Assembly: GCA_020152595.1 (NCBI GenBank)
Contig: JAIGNY010001857.1
Location: 697,001-761,000 of the forward strand
Length of the DNA stretch: 64,000 bases
Direction: 5' to 3'
From: Chiridota heheva
Taxonomy: Eukaryota; Echinodermata; Holothuroidea; Apodida; Chiridotidae
Below are positions 33,770 to 45,339 of the stretch, piece after piece. Both the position numbers and the translations under genes were made by a program. A model generated the notes under the pieces. That model ran no database searches. It was not told where the DNA came from and saw only the letters and a list, made by a program, of their open reading frames with translations. Within the stretch, counting starts at the first letter, position 1; each line of letters opens with the position of its first letter.

Positions 33770-35167
33770 ACAATACACAAAACAGACATTCGTAAACAAA
33801 AGAAATGTGGGAAACTTTTCAGAAAAGTTTTATTATGTTAAGGTTTCTGTGGATATAGGTCTAAGATCACTTACTGATGAATATGTGTAGTCTTATAAAG
33901 AAAGATATTTGATGATGTTTTCAATGATTAACTATGAACTTGAATAATAATTCTTTAAAACTATATTGAAATGATCCTATTAGTGTTTTGTGCTGTTTTT
34001 TCTGTATTAATTACATCATATCTGGGGGCTGAAAGTTTCAAAATTCAAATTGCTATCCCCACCCCCCTCCCATATAAGAGCATATACGCCAAATATATTT
34101 CTGTATTATTTTGCTCCCATTTGGTTTTTATGCCTTCTTTGGAATTTCAGGTCAAATTATTACTCCATAAAATTTGTTTGTATTTTGTATTTTGTTCCCT
34201 TATAATATGAAATATACTGTAATATATTATTGTACAAATGTCTAAAATAAATAAAATATCTTATTCTCTGGTATGTCGATTGTTCAGACAATGAAATCTT
34301 AGATAAACTATACCTGAAGGTCTCTAATTCTATGACAAAATTGGGTGTGCCCCACTTTTGAATACCATTAAAAACGTAATTTTAAGTACAGTCTTGAAAG
34401 ACGGGGTAATAGTATTCCATATTTATATATTCTGTGGTGTGAACCTTACACACACACGCACACCACACACACACACACACACCCTTACACACACATGTAC
34501 ACACACCCATGACATCAACTATCTATTTGAGGAAACTCAAACTGCAGACGAATAATGAAGTAGTGGAGCTGACGCAATTGTTGCAATTGAAGCAATTGTT
34601 GTTCTATCATTGTTAATTGCTTGTAGGGTAAGCGGACTTTAAAGTAAACAAAGTTACAGCCCTGATTTGTGCTATCATTCTAAGGACATGAAACAAAAAT
34701 CTTAAGTTGTGCTAAACAACTAAGGACCTGGACAAGATCTAAAACAACTATTCGCAGGACTTCTGTGTGTGTTACATAATTGTCCGAGTTTCATTCAACA
34801 AGTGAGGACTGAAACTGCCGGTAGGACAAGTTTACATAGGACTACTTGCATGTACTGGTTGATTATAAGTGTGTTAAGAATTCGTGGCCCAATCCATATA
34901 TGTATATAAAATAAATAAGCGTGGATTTTTAGCACTCTGAAGATAATGTGAAATTAGACGTCAAATTCAATCAGTTCATTAAGGACATAAAACTTCACTA
35001 ACGCCATTAAATGAAGGTTTTGTTGTTTAGCAAAAAACGTTTTAGAATGTGTTAAGAACGTTTAAGAAACGCAAACTGGGTCCTTAAACGATTGGTGTGT
35101 TGTCAGATAAAGATCTTTAAATGAATATTAGGGTAAATTCACACAGACCCCCTTCTCCCCCCCCCCT

Positions 35168-35201
<34 letters not shown>

Positions 35202-36340
35202 TCAGTCTTGCAAACAAACGTGTGCTATTTACTTGGAAAATATTCGCCAATTTGCAGAACGTACATGGACCCTTCATACTGGTAATTACGAATATCCCGG
35301 TTTCTCGATAATGTCGATTTAAATTTGCCCACAACTTTCATTTCAAGTTCCTGACATAACCCATTAAAATGACGCGTGGAGTGGTCTCTTAATCTATTTT
35401 ATTCAAGACTACCACCTTTGCGACCTCGACCAAAAAGAGCGTACTTGCACCATGGCAACGCTCCCCATGAACCGACATGGCTGACAGCACCTTATTGATT
35501 TGTATGAAGAAGATATCACCCAAGTGTTTAATTTCTTATTGGAAGCAGGAGTTTGCAAAACATTAGAATACTTCTAGGATTGCGGTTTTCAATCTGGTTT
35601 CGAAATTTTGCGAGAAATATATTTACAGCAAGAAGATAAACTAATAAGTACTGACAATTGCTCATTTGGGAGATACTGTGTTTCTAATCATTCAAGACGA
35701 ACCAAAATTGATTAAAAAGTCGATATTGTTTGTACGGGTTTCATGTTATTTGCCAAACATACTAGTCAGGCTTAGTATTCCTTTCAAGCAGATAGACCTA
35801 CATGCATGTGTCTGAGAAAATTGTGTTTCTAAAAAGGTTGAAAGTTCACAACGTGCAATCAATACAGCAGGAAGCTCAGTTGGTGCAATTACTGGGCACA
35901 AAAACATTACTGTAACTTAAGCCAGGAACGTTTTTCATGCCATGTTTTGGTTTGGGTTTCACGTGAATAATTTTCTTGTAAACACCTTGGAAGCTTTGAA
36001 AAAAGGAGTGAAATATTCCTCTGGATCTGCGAAATAATGCTATGAGCTGCACATTGCATCAAGACGGAGATAGATGAGTAAATTATTCTGTCTTGAGATA
36101 GATATATGACAGACATTTTGAGTGACATCCCTGAATAAACTAACTGAAACTTTAGTGTATATATACTGACACTGAATGTTTTATGAAATTGAATGCCACG
36201 TTTACAAGAATGTTTTAATATCTTATATCAACAGAAGATCCATCAGAATACATCGCGCCGTATGTATTAAAAGAGAAATCTCACCCAAATGACTTTCGTC
36301 CAGATGTGATCAGTTTTCAATTGAGCCAAATGTCACATTG
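33770..36340. other. Intergenic, no gene recognised; (CA)n tracts
   Basis: AT-rich sequence with (CA)n microsatellites at 34447-34505 and 35167-35199, the second next to a C run. Near 35490-35690 one plus frame shows some codon-like character but has an internal TAG, and I could not connect it to a gene. 'gtgtatatatactg' at 36153-36166 is TATA-like and 190 bases upstream of the next ATG. Confidence 0.5.
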
Positions 36341-36348
36341 AACTCAAA

Positions 36349-37389
36349 ATGGCAGGAAGTTTCGACAGCGAAATCACTTATCAAAGGTCGCCACGCGAAA
36401 TGATTTTACCCGAGAGTCCTCGGCCATTTTCGGTTATTACCGAACAGTATCAGCATCGGTTAGATATTCCAAATTATGACGAAAGTGAGAATTATAGTTT
36501 CGGTGAAGTTTATGAGGATTCAATGTACAAACTTATACATAAACATCTTGAATTAGATACCCATGATAGATTTGCATATGTTGGTACCAATAAAGGATCC
36601 CTTGCCAGTAAGATCAAAGAGAAGTTCTGCTTGCTTCAGCCAATGGTTAATATCTTTCCTGGATTGATTCATTATGAAGAAACGCCTGGACAGAAGCTTC
36701 TGCCGTTTCGCATATCTCATGTTGGTGCGGAGGAATATTTCCGGCAATTGGCAGAGAGTTTAGGTAAAGATAAAGAAGCTCCTTTTGATAAAATTTTGTT
36801 GAAAGACTCCGTTGAACATTTTACGAATCCATCTCAAACATTCAAACATATTTTGCGAACCTTAGCACCAATGGGAAGACTCCTCATTATTCATAGACCT
36901 GGTCCAATGATAACTCTCCCATTTTTCACCGAAGCGAGCAAAAATTTTGAACATGAAGACTCAGTTGAACCTTATGCAAAAATCATCAAGAACTTACAAT
37001 CGAATCATGTGGATGCCAAATGGGAAATCGAGACTTTACCCATTCTGATATCAAAGGTTAAATGGTTGGCAATGTTGAAAAAGCAATTCCCTCCACAAAT
37101 GGAGGCAATTAGTCAGGGTCAAATTCAGACTGGGGTTCGGGAACTGACGGAGGGGATGCTCAAATACCAAGGCGAGATGGTTGAGTTCTTTGATCGTCTG
37201 CTGTTTGTGACTGCCACCCATCCTTTTGTGGAAAATGGTTTCCCAAGTATTCAAAGATGTGGCACATTAGCAACCAAACCGTTTCCAGGCCTTACTGACA
37301 CAGTGACCTTGAAAGTCACGCCCGAAATTTACAAAGCCGTAGAAGATTTGGAAAAACAGCGAAAGGAGAGAGACAATATTCTATTTTGA
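36349..37389 (+). CDS. Methyltransferase-like protein with degenerate SAM-binding motif, single exon (346 aa)
   Basis: The reading frame is intact. The ATG sits in a good context (aaaATGG) and an in-frame TGA at 36322-36324 makes it the first possible start. Residues 70-185 have the layout of a class I (Rossmann) methyltransferase: RFAYVGTNKGSL (74-85) where motif I (hxGxGxG) is expected, with only the first and last glycines kept; an acidic strand end HYEE (108-111); FDKILLKDSVEHF (146-158), a motif IV-like 'D-ill-D-veHf' block; then LAPMGRLLIIHRPG (172-185), resembling the 'L-pGG-l-i' strand. Residues 190-290 are mainly helical by composition with no signal peptide or membrane segment, and the C-terminus is charged (LEKQRKERD). 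I recognise no named family. It may methylate a small molecule or protein, or be a pseudoenzyme. A 3' splice-like site (tatatcaacag, to 36232) could end a 5' UTR intron. No neighbour hints at its role. Confidence 0.85.
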   Translation: MAGSFDSEITYQRSPREMILPESPRPFSVITEQYQHRLDIPNYDESENYSFGEVYEDSMYKLIHKHLELDTHDRFAYVGTNKGSLASKIKEKFCLLQPMVNIFPGLIHYEETPGQKLLPFRISHVGAEEYFRQLAESLGKDKEAPFDKILLKDSVEHFTNPSQTFKHILRTLAPMGRLLIIHRPGPMITLPFFTEASKNFEHEDSVEPYAKIIKNLQSNHVDAKWEIETLPILISKVKWLAMLKKQFPPQMEAISQGQIQTGVRELTEGMLKYQGEMVEFFDRLLFVTATHPFVENGFPSIQRCGTLATKPFPGLTDTVTLKVTPEIYKAVEDLEKQRKERDNILF

Positions 37390-38014
37390 TTGTCAAACTT
37401 ACATATAGAATTTTGTAACATCACAATGGACATGGATTCTGGTGTGTCAGTCTGGTGTGACCGTTATCTTGTGGCATTGTGCCAGTGGCGTATCCCTGGT
37501 CAATGACGGGAATTTTCCCAGTCGATACATGGGTATTCAACAAACTGCACAAAACAATTTGTCGTGCACCATCAGGACATCATGCCTTTTTCACAAGTGG
37601 GACTCACAGTGTTGCCTCTATCACATTACACATGCTGGGTACAATTTCTCTAGCAATCTCGGTGAGATTGTAGCAGGGAGTTGCCATTTAGAACTCCCTG
37701 ATTGTAGCCATATCAGTATCATCCCGCATGCATTGTGATAAGCTTAGTGGATACTATGGTTACTGTATGATATGGGGCATGGCCGTATTATTTGATATTG
37801 TTCTTAAGCTTTATCTATCTCTGACTGTCTAACCCATCTTTTCATTTTATGATTGTATTCATTAGGTTCTATCAAAAGGATTTTTTCATCATTTACAGAC
37901 TACTTTAATGTAATGTTGGAATAATATCGAAAGTTGATAGGAGCCTTCATGCCTATTTTCTTCTTTGAAAATGTGTCCTGTTGTTTCAAGATAGCATAGC
38001 ATAGGAAGGTTTAA
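37390..38014. other. Downstream of the methyltransferase-like gene, nothing recognised
   Basis: Probably 3' UTR and flank. Short open frames at 37442-37738 have no family resemblance. I saw no clear AATAAA within 500 bases of the stop. Confidence 0.4.
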
Positions 38015-38118
38015 CGTCCCGAAAGCATCTAGTGCTAGACATTATATCAAGACGGCCACGGCCTTTAGTAACCAGTTGTGAACTCACTGGTTGCAGATCC
38101 ACCGGTTTGCGAAATCAG
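38015..38118 (-). mobile_element. SINE body fragment
   Basis: The minus strand reads 'ggtggatctgcaaccagtga', 'aactggttactaaaggccgt', 'ggccgtcttgatat' and 'cgggacgttaaacc', matching in order the body of the SINE at 18025-18205 and, more weakly, family 1. Confidence 0.6.
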
Positions 38119-38119
38119 A

Positions 38120-39690
38120 TGATGATTTGATGAAACCAAGTGTTTCTATACCAGTCCGGAGCATGCCTGTTAATAGGAAAATTTATAACAAACGAAAATA
38201 TTGAAGTCATGCAGCCATATTGTTCAGATGTTGCGATAGAATGTCATAGTTTCTAATTTATGTACTTGAAATATCAAAATCATTGTGTTGAAAAACATTT
38301 GAATTTTCAGAATGGCCGTTTTGCGCCCAAAAGCCTAACTCTATTGTCTATTTTTTCTGATATTTCGAAAACGGCGTGGTGAACATATCAAATATGAGTG
38401 GAAAAGTTGTAGCCATGACAGTATAATGAAGGTATTTTCATGAGTTTTAAGTTTCCCTTTGCAAAGATATTTTTCCCAGACGTATTTCAAATTTACGATA
38501 TGTAACATTGCATAAAGCTAACATTAGGATAGCAAAGGATCATTATAAATATCACAAAATGGCGGCTTCCATGTAGCAAAATGTTCCCATTTTTAGCCCA
38601 TTAATGTCTATGCTACCGGACTGTTTACCGCTTCCAACTATATTGGAAAATGCATTGATTTAAAACGTATCGAATCTTGTGTGTTATTACGGCTGTGTGT
38701 GTGGGAAGGGGGGGGGGGTCTAATTTAATGGTGTTAATGCAAGCAGTGATGATTCTCGTAAATTTTACTTTTTGTCATTCTTCATATTCTTTGTGGGCAT
38801 ATAATGATACTGATAACCGCACACAAACAAACATGTATAAAAAATACTATACTCACTCAGTAATTTTTAAACTGGATTTCGCAATTATTGAAAGCAAAAA
38901 TGGATTGTTATTTTCAGGTAACTTCTTTTGTTTGGATTTTGTCTTTGTATTATAAAATGGGTCCCTATTGTGGGATACGAATAATTTGATTGTTTCAGAA
39001 ATCGCATCAGTATATTATCACATATCAATTAACAGGTTTTTGATCATGAATCAATTTCATCTGTTACTCTGTTCATTGCCCATGTTGTCCAGCGTCTGTT
39101 AGACCTTTACAGTCGATTTATATCGCAGTGTACGTTTACTGCTTCAGTCAATATACTGTAGCAAGCTGTTAACTTCATCTGTCTAATATCAACCACAATA
39201 CTTTCGTGGCTCTCATCGAATGAACGGTACGTCATAAATTTGTTATTTTCGTTCAAGATAAAGGTATATGCCATTTGGACAAGTAGAATGACGTAGCCAG
39301 GGGAAAGATGGCCATGGCTCCCAATCCCACACCAAAAAATAAGGGGGTAGGGGACCATGGCCCCCAATTCCACACCAAAAAAGTGAATTACACATCAAAA
39401 ATATGTTTCGCCCAGGTGAGCAAAGGGGGAACAAGTATTACTGAAAAGTTAATTGCCATGTGTGTTTCACTTCAACATAAAACACAAGAGCTTTTCCAAA
39501 TTATATATATAATGCACACCTTCATATTGTGTGACACATATCACACACACAGTAACCCCACTCCCCCTTTACCCCCCAAATGATAAAATCATGGCTTACG
39601 CCAGTGCCTAATTCCCTTCATGTATCGTAGCTATCTGGAGCTTTACTTCTTGAAAATACACCACGCGATTTGGCTTTAATTTCATATCTC
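38120..39690. other. Gene-free interval
   Basis: AT-rich sequence with a G run at 38707-38718 and no coding exon I can support. Near 39290-39380 'gtagccaggggaaagatggc' followed by 'atggctcccaatcccacacc' occurs as a near-repeat ('atggcccccaattccacacc' at 39358), a short tandem duplication of about 60 bases. Confidence 0.4.
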
Positions 39691-39954
39691 TAAAATGCGT
39701 ATTTTCTCAGAGCTCCCAGGGGCTCTAAACCCTTACCGGGGCTTCGCCCTTGGACCCCACGAGGGGCCTAGGATTTTGCGCTACGTGCAAAGCAAATGCC
39801 ACCTTACTGTGACATATTTTCGGTTACCCCTCCCCCCACCCTCTTTTATCAAAAAATGTCTATCACCGCTCATGGTTGCCCTCCCAACCCCCCCCCCCCC
39901 CACCCACTCAAAACAAATCTTGGCTACGCTAAGTGTATTTCATTCATCATAGGA

Positions 39955-40230
39955 CTAATGATGTTAGCTAGTACACGTGTATGTGTTCATTGCATAAAAA
40001 CGTTGACTTTCATCAATATGGTTAGGCCAAAATTAAAAGCTTGTAAACATGATATCTCAAAAACTAAGACTATGAACTGGATCTATGTCATATGTGGTAC
40101 ACATTTAGCTCATGGTCTGCAGATGTGAACTAATATTTTTGGTGTCGATGTCATGGATATTGATAAGTGGGCGGGGCTTAACTTGAGATTTTAAAAAGTG
40201 ATCAACGAGCAACTTCCTGTTTGGGTAGGT
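39955..40230 (+). repeat. Single unit of the ~280-bp repeat family
   Basis: 'gcttgtaaacatgatatctc', 'tatgtcatatgtggtacaca', 'catggtctgcagatgtg' and 'gataagtgggcggggcttaa' match the units at 7720-8720 and, inverted, at 14260-15000. Confidence 0.75.
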
Positions 40231-40599
40231 AGAATTTGGAAATCAGTAATGTAAAATTTGGTAAAAGTATTAAAATTTTGGAATGATTTAGCAACATTTC
40301 CCGAAAATTACCGGTAACAAAACAATCCGGGAAAACTGCCACCTCAGGGAATTTCTTCTTGGTCAGTTGGTTGAAATCTTTTTTCCAGTTAAAAGTTCAA
40401 ATTGGGAAATTCTAAAAATAAATTTCAAAATTGAAGGAAAATCTAATAAAAAATTTGGTTACTAACATTTTCCGAAAATGTAATTGTGGTTGATTGTTCG
40501 ATTAAGGGCAACCCAACACTTGCTAATAATTACAATCGTGTTAACCAGATAATTCCATCAGAACGCCAGCCTTTAGAGTACATTTGCTAAATAGGGTGT

Positions 40600-41645
40600 C
40601 GGTGCAAGGACGGATCCAGGATTTTCAAAAGGATGGGGGTGGGTCATCCAAAGTTAGAAAGTCAAGTCGTAAAAATGGTCCTCAACTTGATGGTGTCAGT
40701 GTGGTCCATGCACTAAGCATGTAGGCTACAAATATGTGTATATAATGTGGGCCATGAGGGGGCAGTGGCGGATCTAGCATTTGTAAAAGGGGGTGGCCAG
40801 GAAGAGCATGAAGGGGTGATTTTAAGTTCTGGGAAGAGCGCGAGGCGTTCGGCGTGGGGTTCAGGGGCCAAGGGGGCGAAGCTTCTGGAATATTCAATGT
40901 TCAGAGTTTAAATTGGCCGCAAAATGACTCAAAACATGTTGAATCTTTAAACACATTTCACTCTTAATTTGTCAAAAAGTGTGGGATATATACCTCCACC
41001 CTTACCCCTCCCCCTCTCATCCACCCTCACCCCCCTTGATCTACGCCCATGGTAGCCGAGGTGTGTGTGTGTGTTTTTCATTATTGAAATACTAAGCTCC
41101 TATCTATAACCGTGGATGTAAGTTCCTGTGTGAAAGGTGAGGATGTCCTATATCCTTCTGATTTCCCCAAAAAACTATCCAAAGTTTGTTCTTTAAAACA
41201 TCTCTTTTTTTCTGGAAGGATCGTCCATGATTTGATATAAAACCAAGTTTGGTCTTTATTTAACTTATGTTTACGTTTGGCTAGCTCTGCGATCTCCATG
41301 ATAGATAAGCTGTATGTACGTCCTTAATGACACGCGCGCATACTTGCAATTGGGGTAAGAAGAAGCACTAAAGTAATAGCATATTCTAAGTCTATGTATA
41401 AACGTAATTTTAACCATTGGTGTTCACTCTACCAGTTAGCCTAAGATGATTTTGATCATTTCACACTAAAAGATGTAATTACAAAATTCTTATTGCTCAC
41501 TGGCAGGAATATCATATGCGAGGAAGCGTATGAAACTATTGCATAAATTTTTGTTTGGTTTTTTTCACCGGAAAAGGGGGGGGGGTAGCTAGCCACCCTA
41601 GTTACCCCCTCCCCCTGGATCCGCCCATGGTGGTGTAGTAGGGGT
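40600..41645. repeat. Fragments of G-rich 'gcggatccagg' repeat in both orientations
   Basis: 'aaggacggatccaggatttt' (40608), 'cagtggcggatctagcattt' (40757) with nearby G runs, and inverted forms 'cccttgatctacgcccatgg' (41033) and 'ccccctggatccgcccatgg' (41611). Such pairs look like terminal parts of MITE-like elements, but I could not define ends or target duplications. Confidence 0.45.
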
Positions 41646-41649
41646 ACAG

Positions 41650-44100
41650 TTTGCAAGGTAATTTTTTACAACATCTTCTTGCAGATGCATCTAAAGGTTT
41701 GAAAAATGTTTTAATTGATATTTTCTCCATATAGACTGATAGACGTGGAAGTTACTTTATGAACCTATAACCCGTTCAATGTTATTCTTTGCATTTTTTG
41801 GAAATGATTTAAATTGCAATATATGAGTGAAAATAATGATCACAATACCTCCCACTGGCGTATTCCGTGGGGAACAGAGGGTAAGCTTAACAATTTCCAA
41901 ATTACCGGCTATTGCCCCCTCCCCTATTCCTTCTTATTCCCCTCCTTTTTCCAAATATAGCCTACGCCTCTGGGTACAGCCATGCATAGCTGAAATCGCT
42001 CAAAAGGGTAAACATCAAAATTAAATTCAGGTATGGTTGGGTAAATTCAATGCATTTTCGATTATTGGTATAGCTGTACATTTGGGGCGAAAATATTTCA
42101 ATTCCCTGAGTGGATCCGTGACTTGATTTTTTTTTTTTTTTTTTTGTATATTTAGAAATAGAAAGTAAAGCAATAAGGAGAGGGAATGAGATAGAGGAAA
42201 CTGTGTGCTCCAGTCAAAATTTACAACTTAAACCTGTTAAACAGCATTAAAAATGATGCTTAACGGAAGTTGAAAATTAATATATGAAATGTACTAGAAT
42301 AATCTTCTATTGATTTATTAACTTAATTTATTAAAGTACTTATTTTTTTGAAATTTGAGATCTAAAGTTATCGTGTGAAGCGCGAAAAGTTTTTGAAGGG
42401 TTTAGGAATTGTTTGTAAAAATCATTTTAATATGAAGTGAGATAATTTAAAATGAAACTTTTTGAAACAGACAGTGCTGCAGTGGAAGGTATTAAAGAGG
42501 CGATATCGTCATATGTGCACAATATTTAGAATTCCTTTCAAATTTTTTGATTGGTTGAAATTTTGCCGCGCGATTCGTAGTCTCGTATTGCAAGGTATAT
42601 AGTTATTTAAAACGCCTTGATGGTCACCACACAAGCAGACAAAATAGCCCAGATGCTTGCGGCGTTCGCAAGTAATATTTTTTTTTTAATTATGTTGTGA
42701 GTTCGAGCCCCGGTAGAATCGTTTATCTTCTTCTTTTTTTTTTTTTCTCTCAGTAATTTTCATTTGGTGACTGTCATTGTAGTATTATAATACTAAAATT
42801 TCACTCTTTCTGACAAAAAAGCATTGAAAAAAACAAATAAGTTTCTCGTCACAGTAACGTAATGCGTTGTGTATGTAATTCTGCACACACAACGTACATG
42901 CTAGTGCCTGGCTGTACTGTGTGGTACAAATAGACAGAGGATCGGATCTTGCCTCCACAACCGGAAGTGACGTCAAAATATAGTATTCCCCCATTTTTAC
43001 CGTATTTTACTGGGGCGAGCCTCCCTCTCTAATTGACTCCATTGAACTCTTCCACTTACATGGAAAACTTTTCGCAAATAGAATATCAGAGTCAAAGACA
43101 TGTATATAGGGAATTTCCATTGTAGGTCCTCTTAATATCATTTTCAGTTTTGGCTTCCCCTGTACCAAGTAAATATTCGATTGCAATGATATCATTTTAA
43201 ACTACGACACAGGATGTGAACCTCTTTGATGTGAATTCAAAACCTTTAAACTGTTAGAAGTGTTATTAAACCCAAAATCAAAAACCAACTGGATTAGTAT
43301 CCTCCACCAGTTTCTGAAAAAGTAAGAAATTGCCTTGAAATTTCTTCAATTTGCTTTCTGAAAGTTAAACATACTGGATATATAAAGCTAACTGAACGGT
43401 TTTAGGAGCGACTTTAGTGCATATATATGAGCATGGACATGGTAGACGATTTTACTTTGACCTTTAACGATTCATACTTTGACCTTCACCGATTTATACT
43501 TTGACCTTCACCGCACAAGAAAGCTTTCCTCATTGTAGTAGAAGCTCTTTGGTTCAATTAAACGGTGTTAAATCAAGGTAGCTAGTCGGAAATCTGACCT
43601 CGCTATATCGCCCTTCATGCCATTATGCCATGTTGAACATTTACAGTTGACCCGGAAGTTGTTTTGCAGCAACTCCAAAGATGCAATTTTGAGCTACCTA
43701 TCATTATCAGTCAGTATTTTGGTACTGAATATTTAAACTGTAAATACATAGGCTCGAGAAGGTGCAATACTAACCATCATGCAATTTTATGCCAGTTGAT
43801 ATTTATATTAAAGCCAAATCTAACGTTCGGGCCTAGTTTTTTTTCTTCTTCCTGTATTGTTATTATTCCAAATCACTCAGTTCTGTATTCAGTGTTTATT
43901 CCCATAGTTAGTACTAACATTTACCAGGTTGTACTAACCTTAGGCCTTCTGGCATTGTCAATTTGTCATTGGGCATAGCAATACTACCAGCAAAGAGCAT
44001 GAATTGTCTGTCAGCTGTTTATCTCTTGTCCTGTACATGCAGCAAGGCCTTTCAGTTTTACAATATGTCTTTTTAAATTAGAAAAAAAAACAGGTTATCT
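41650..44100. other. Gene-free interval
   Basis: No exon or mobile element I can support. Near 43448-43520 a 24-base phrase ('tactttgaccttcaccgatt') is present about three times. At 42645-42720 'tagcccagatgcttgcggcg' and 'gtgagttcgagccccggtag' resemble pol III boxes A and B separated by a T run, perhaps the remains of a SINE head. Confidence 0.4.
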
Positions 44101-44104
44101 ATAT

Positions 44105-44345
44105 TTAGACCGCACTCCCCCGTAGTACCGTTGGGCTAATGCCAGCCCTGTTAGTATGGCTGCCGTTGGGGATGGCTGGTCGTATGGCAATTCCAATGTC
44201 AACCCGTACTGTGGGATGTGTATAATAACTACGTAAGACCTAGTGCTCCTCGTACAGTCGTAGTACCGTCGGACTGATGCCAGCTGTGTTAGTATGGCTG
44301 CGCTGCCGTTAGTGTGGCTGGCCGTCCGATGGTACTACAAAATCC
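44105..44345. repeat. Two copies of an imperfect inverted repeat
   Basis: 'gtagtaccgtcggactgatg' with 'ccagc' at 44259 and its near complement 'ggctggccgtccgatggtac' ending at 44336 form a hairpin of about 75 bases. A diverged copy runs from 'gtagtaccgttgggctaatg' (44122) to 'ggctggtcgtatggcaattc' (44192). The loop contains 'tgttagtatggctg'. Confidence 0.7.
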
Positions 44346-44361
44346 TATACCCTCCTGTACT

Positions 44362-44440
44362 GTTTTAAGCGAGGTGTTAAAAGTATAGGAAAATCTCAGT
44401 TTTAAGCGAGGTGTTAAAAGTATAGGAAAATCTCAGTTTT
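44362..44440 (+). repeat. 38-bp perfect tandem duplication
   Basis: 'ttttaagcgaggtgttaaaa' followed by 'gtataggaaaatctcag' occurs twice with no difference, then begins a third time ('ttttaag'). Confidence 0.95.
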
Positions 44441-45057
44441 AAGATCTTTGTGAAAACGAAACCATTTTACCTTCCCAGAATGATTAGAATCAATGTTTGA
44501 AGCCCATTTATGTCTTCAAAAACTGTTTTTAAGGTAATTCTAGTTACTCTTATCGAATTATTTTGGACTACTTTTCTTTCCGTAAAAATCGTCTGATGAG
44601 ACCTTCAAAGCACAGTCAAAGTTCAAAACACTGCCATCGGGGCTATAATATTTTAGCGGGGGTAATATGTTTTAGATTATTTACGGAATAAATTAAGACA
44701 ATACTTATAAAGTACAATTATGTAATCTAAACAATTGTTTGATGTTTTACATGTTTCCACACAGTTTTTTTTAACAAAACTATTTAATAAAATGATATAA
44801 CGAACAAAAAAATCAACTTGCAGTTTTCTCAAATCACAAACGTGCGGTGACTAAAATGGCGACCAAAATATGAATATCAGAGAACTTCATCCCGTTGTGG
44901 TGCTAAATAAGTAAATGTTTAGAAAAAAAAAAACGGTAAATATTGGAAAAAAGTATTTTAGTCTAATTGATATAAGAATCCGGTTATTTTTCAATCAACA
45001 ATTTTCTACAACGTGTGAATTAAATAAGAAAAGTATCATCCAAGAGTTTCCCATGAG

Positions 45058-45333
45058 GCGACGACGACAAGTGAACACACAATTACAATGACGAGGTCAT
45101 CGCCTGCGTATTCGGTTATGATAGTAACAATGCCATCACGAAACGCTTAATACGACCCGGATGAAAACACAGGTACGACGTACGGACAGACATAACATCG
45201 ACAACCAAGTCAACGTCCACGGCCTTTGATAACCAGTTGTGGTGCACTGGCGTGTCTACCCAACCCAGGCTTGAAGCCGGGGCCTCGTGGTCTGTAGACA
45301 GGTATGATAGCCGCTACACCACAGTAAGTATAT
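45058..45333 (-). mobile_element. tRNA-derived SINE, family 1 (copy e), with 12-bp TSD
   Basis: Full head and body of family 1 on the minus strand. Flanking repeats 'gtttcccatgag' (45046-45057) and 'gtttcccacgag' (45334-45345) differ at one base. It is intergenic, unlike copies a-c. Confidence 0.92.
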
Positions 45334-45339
45334 GTTTCC

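Noticed and set aside
35486-35715. Exon-like plus frame (HLIDLYEEDITQVFNF...)
   Set aside because: Interrupted by TAG and not bounded by convincing splice sites; no family match.
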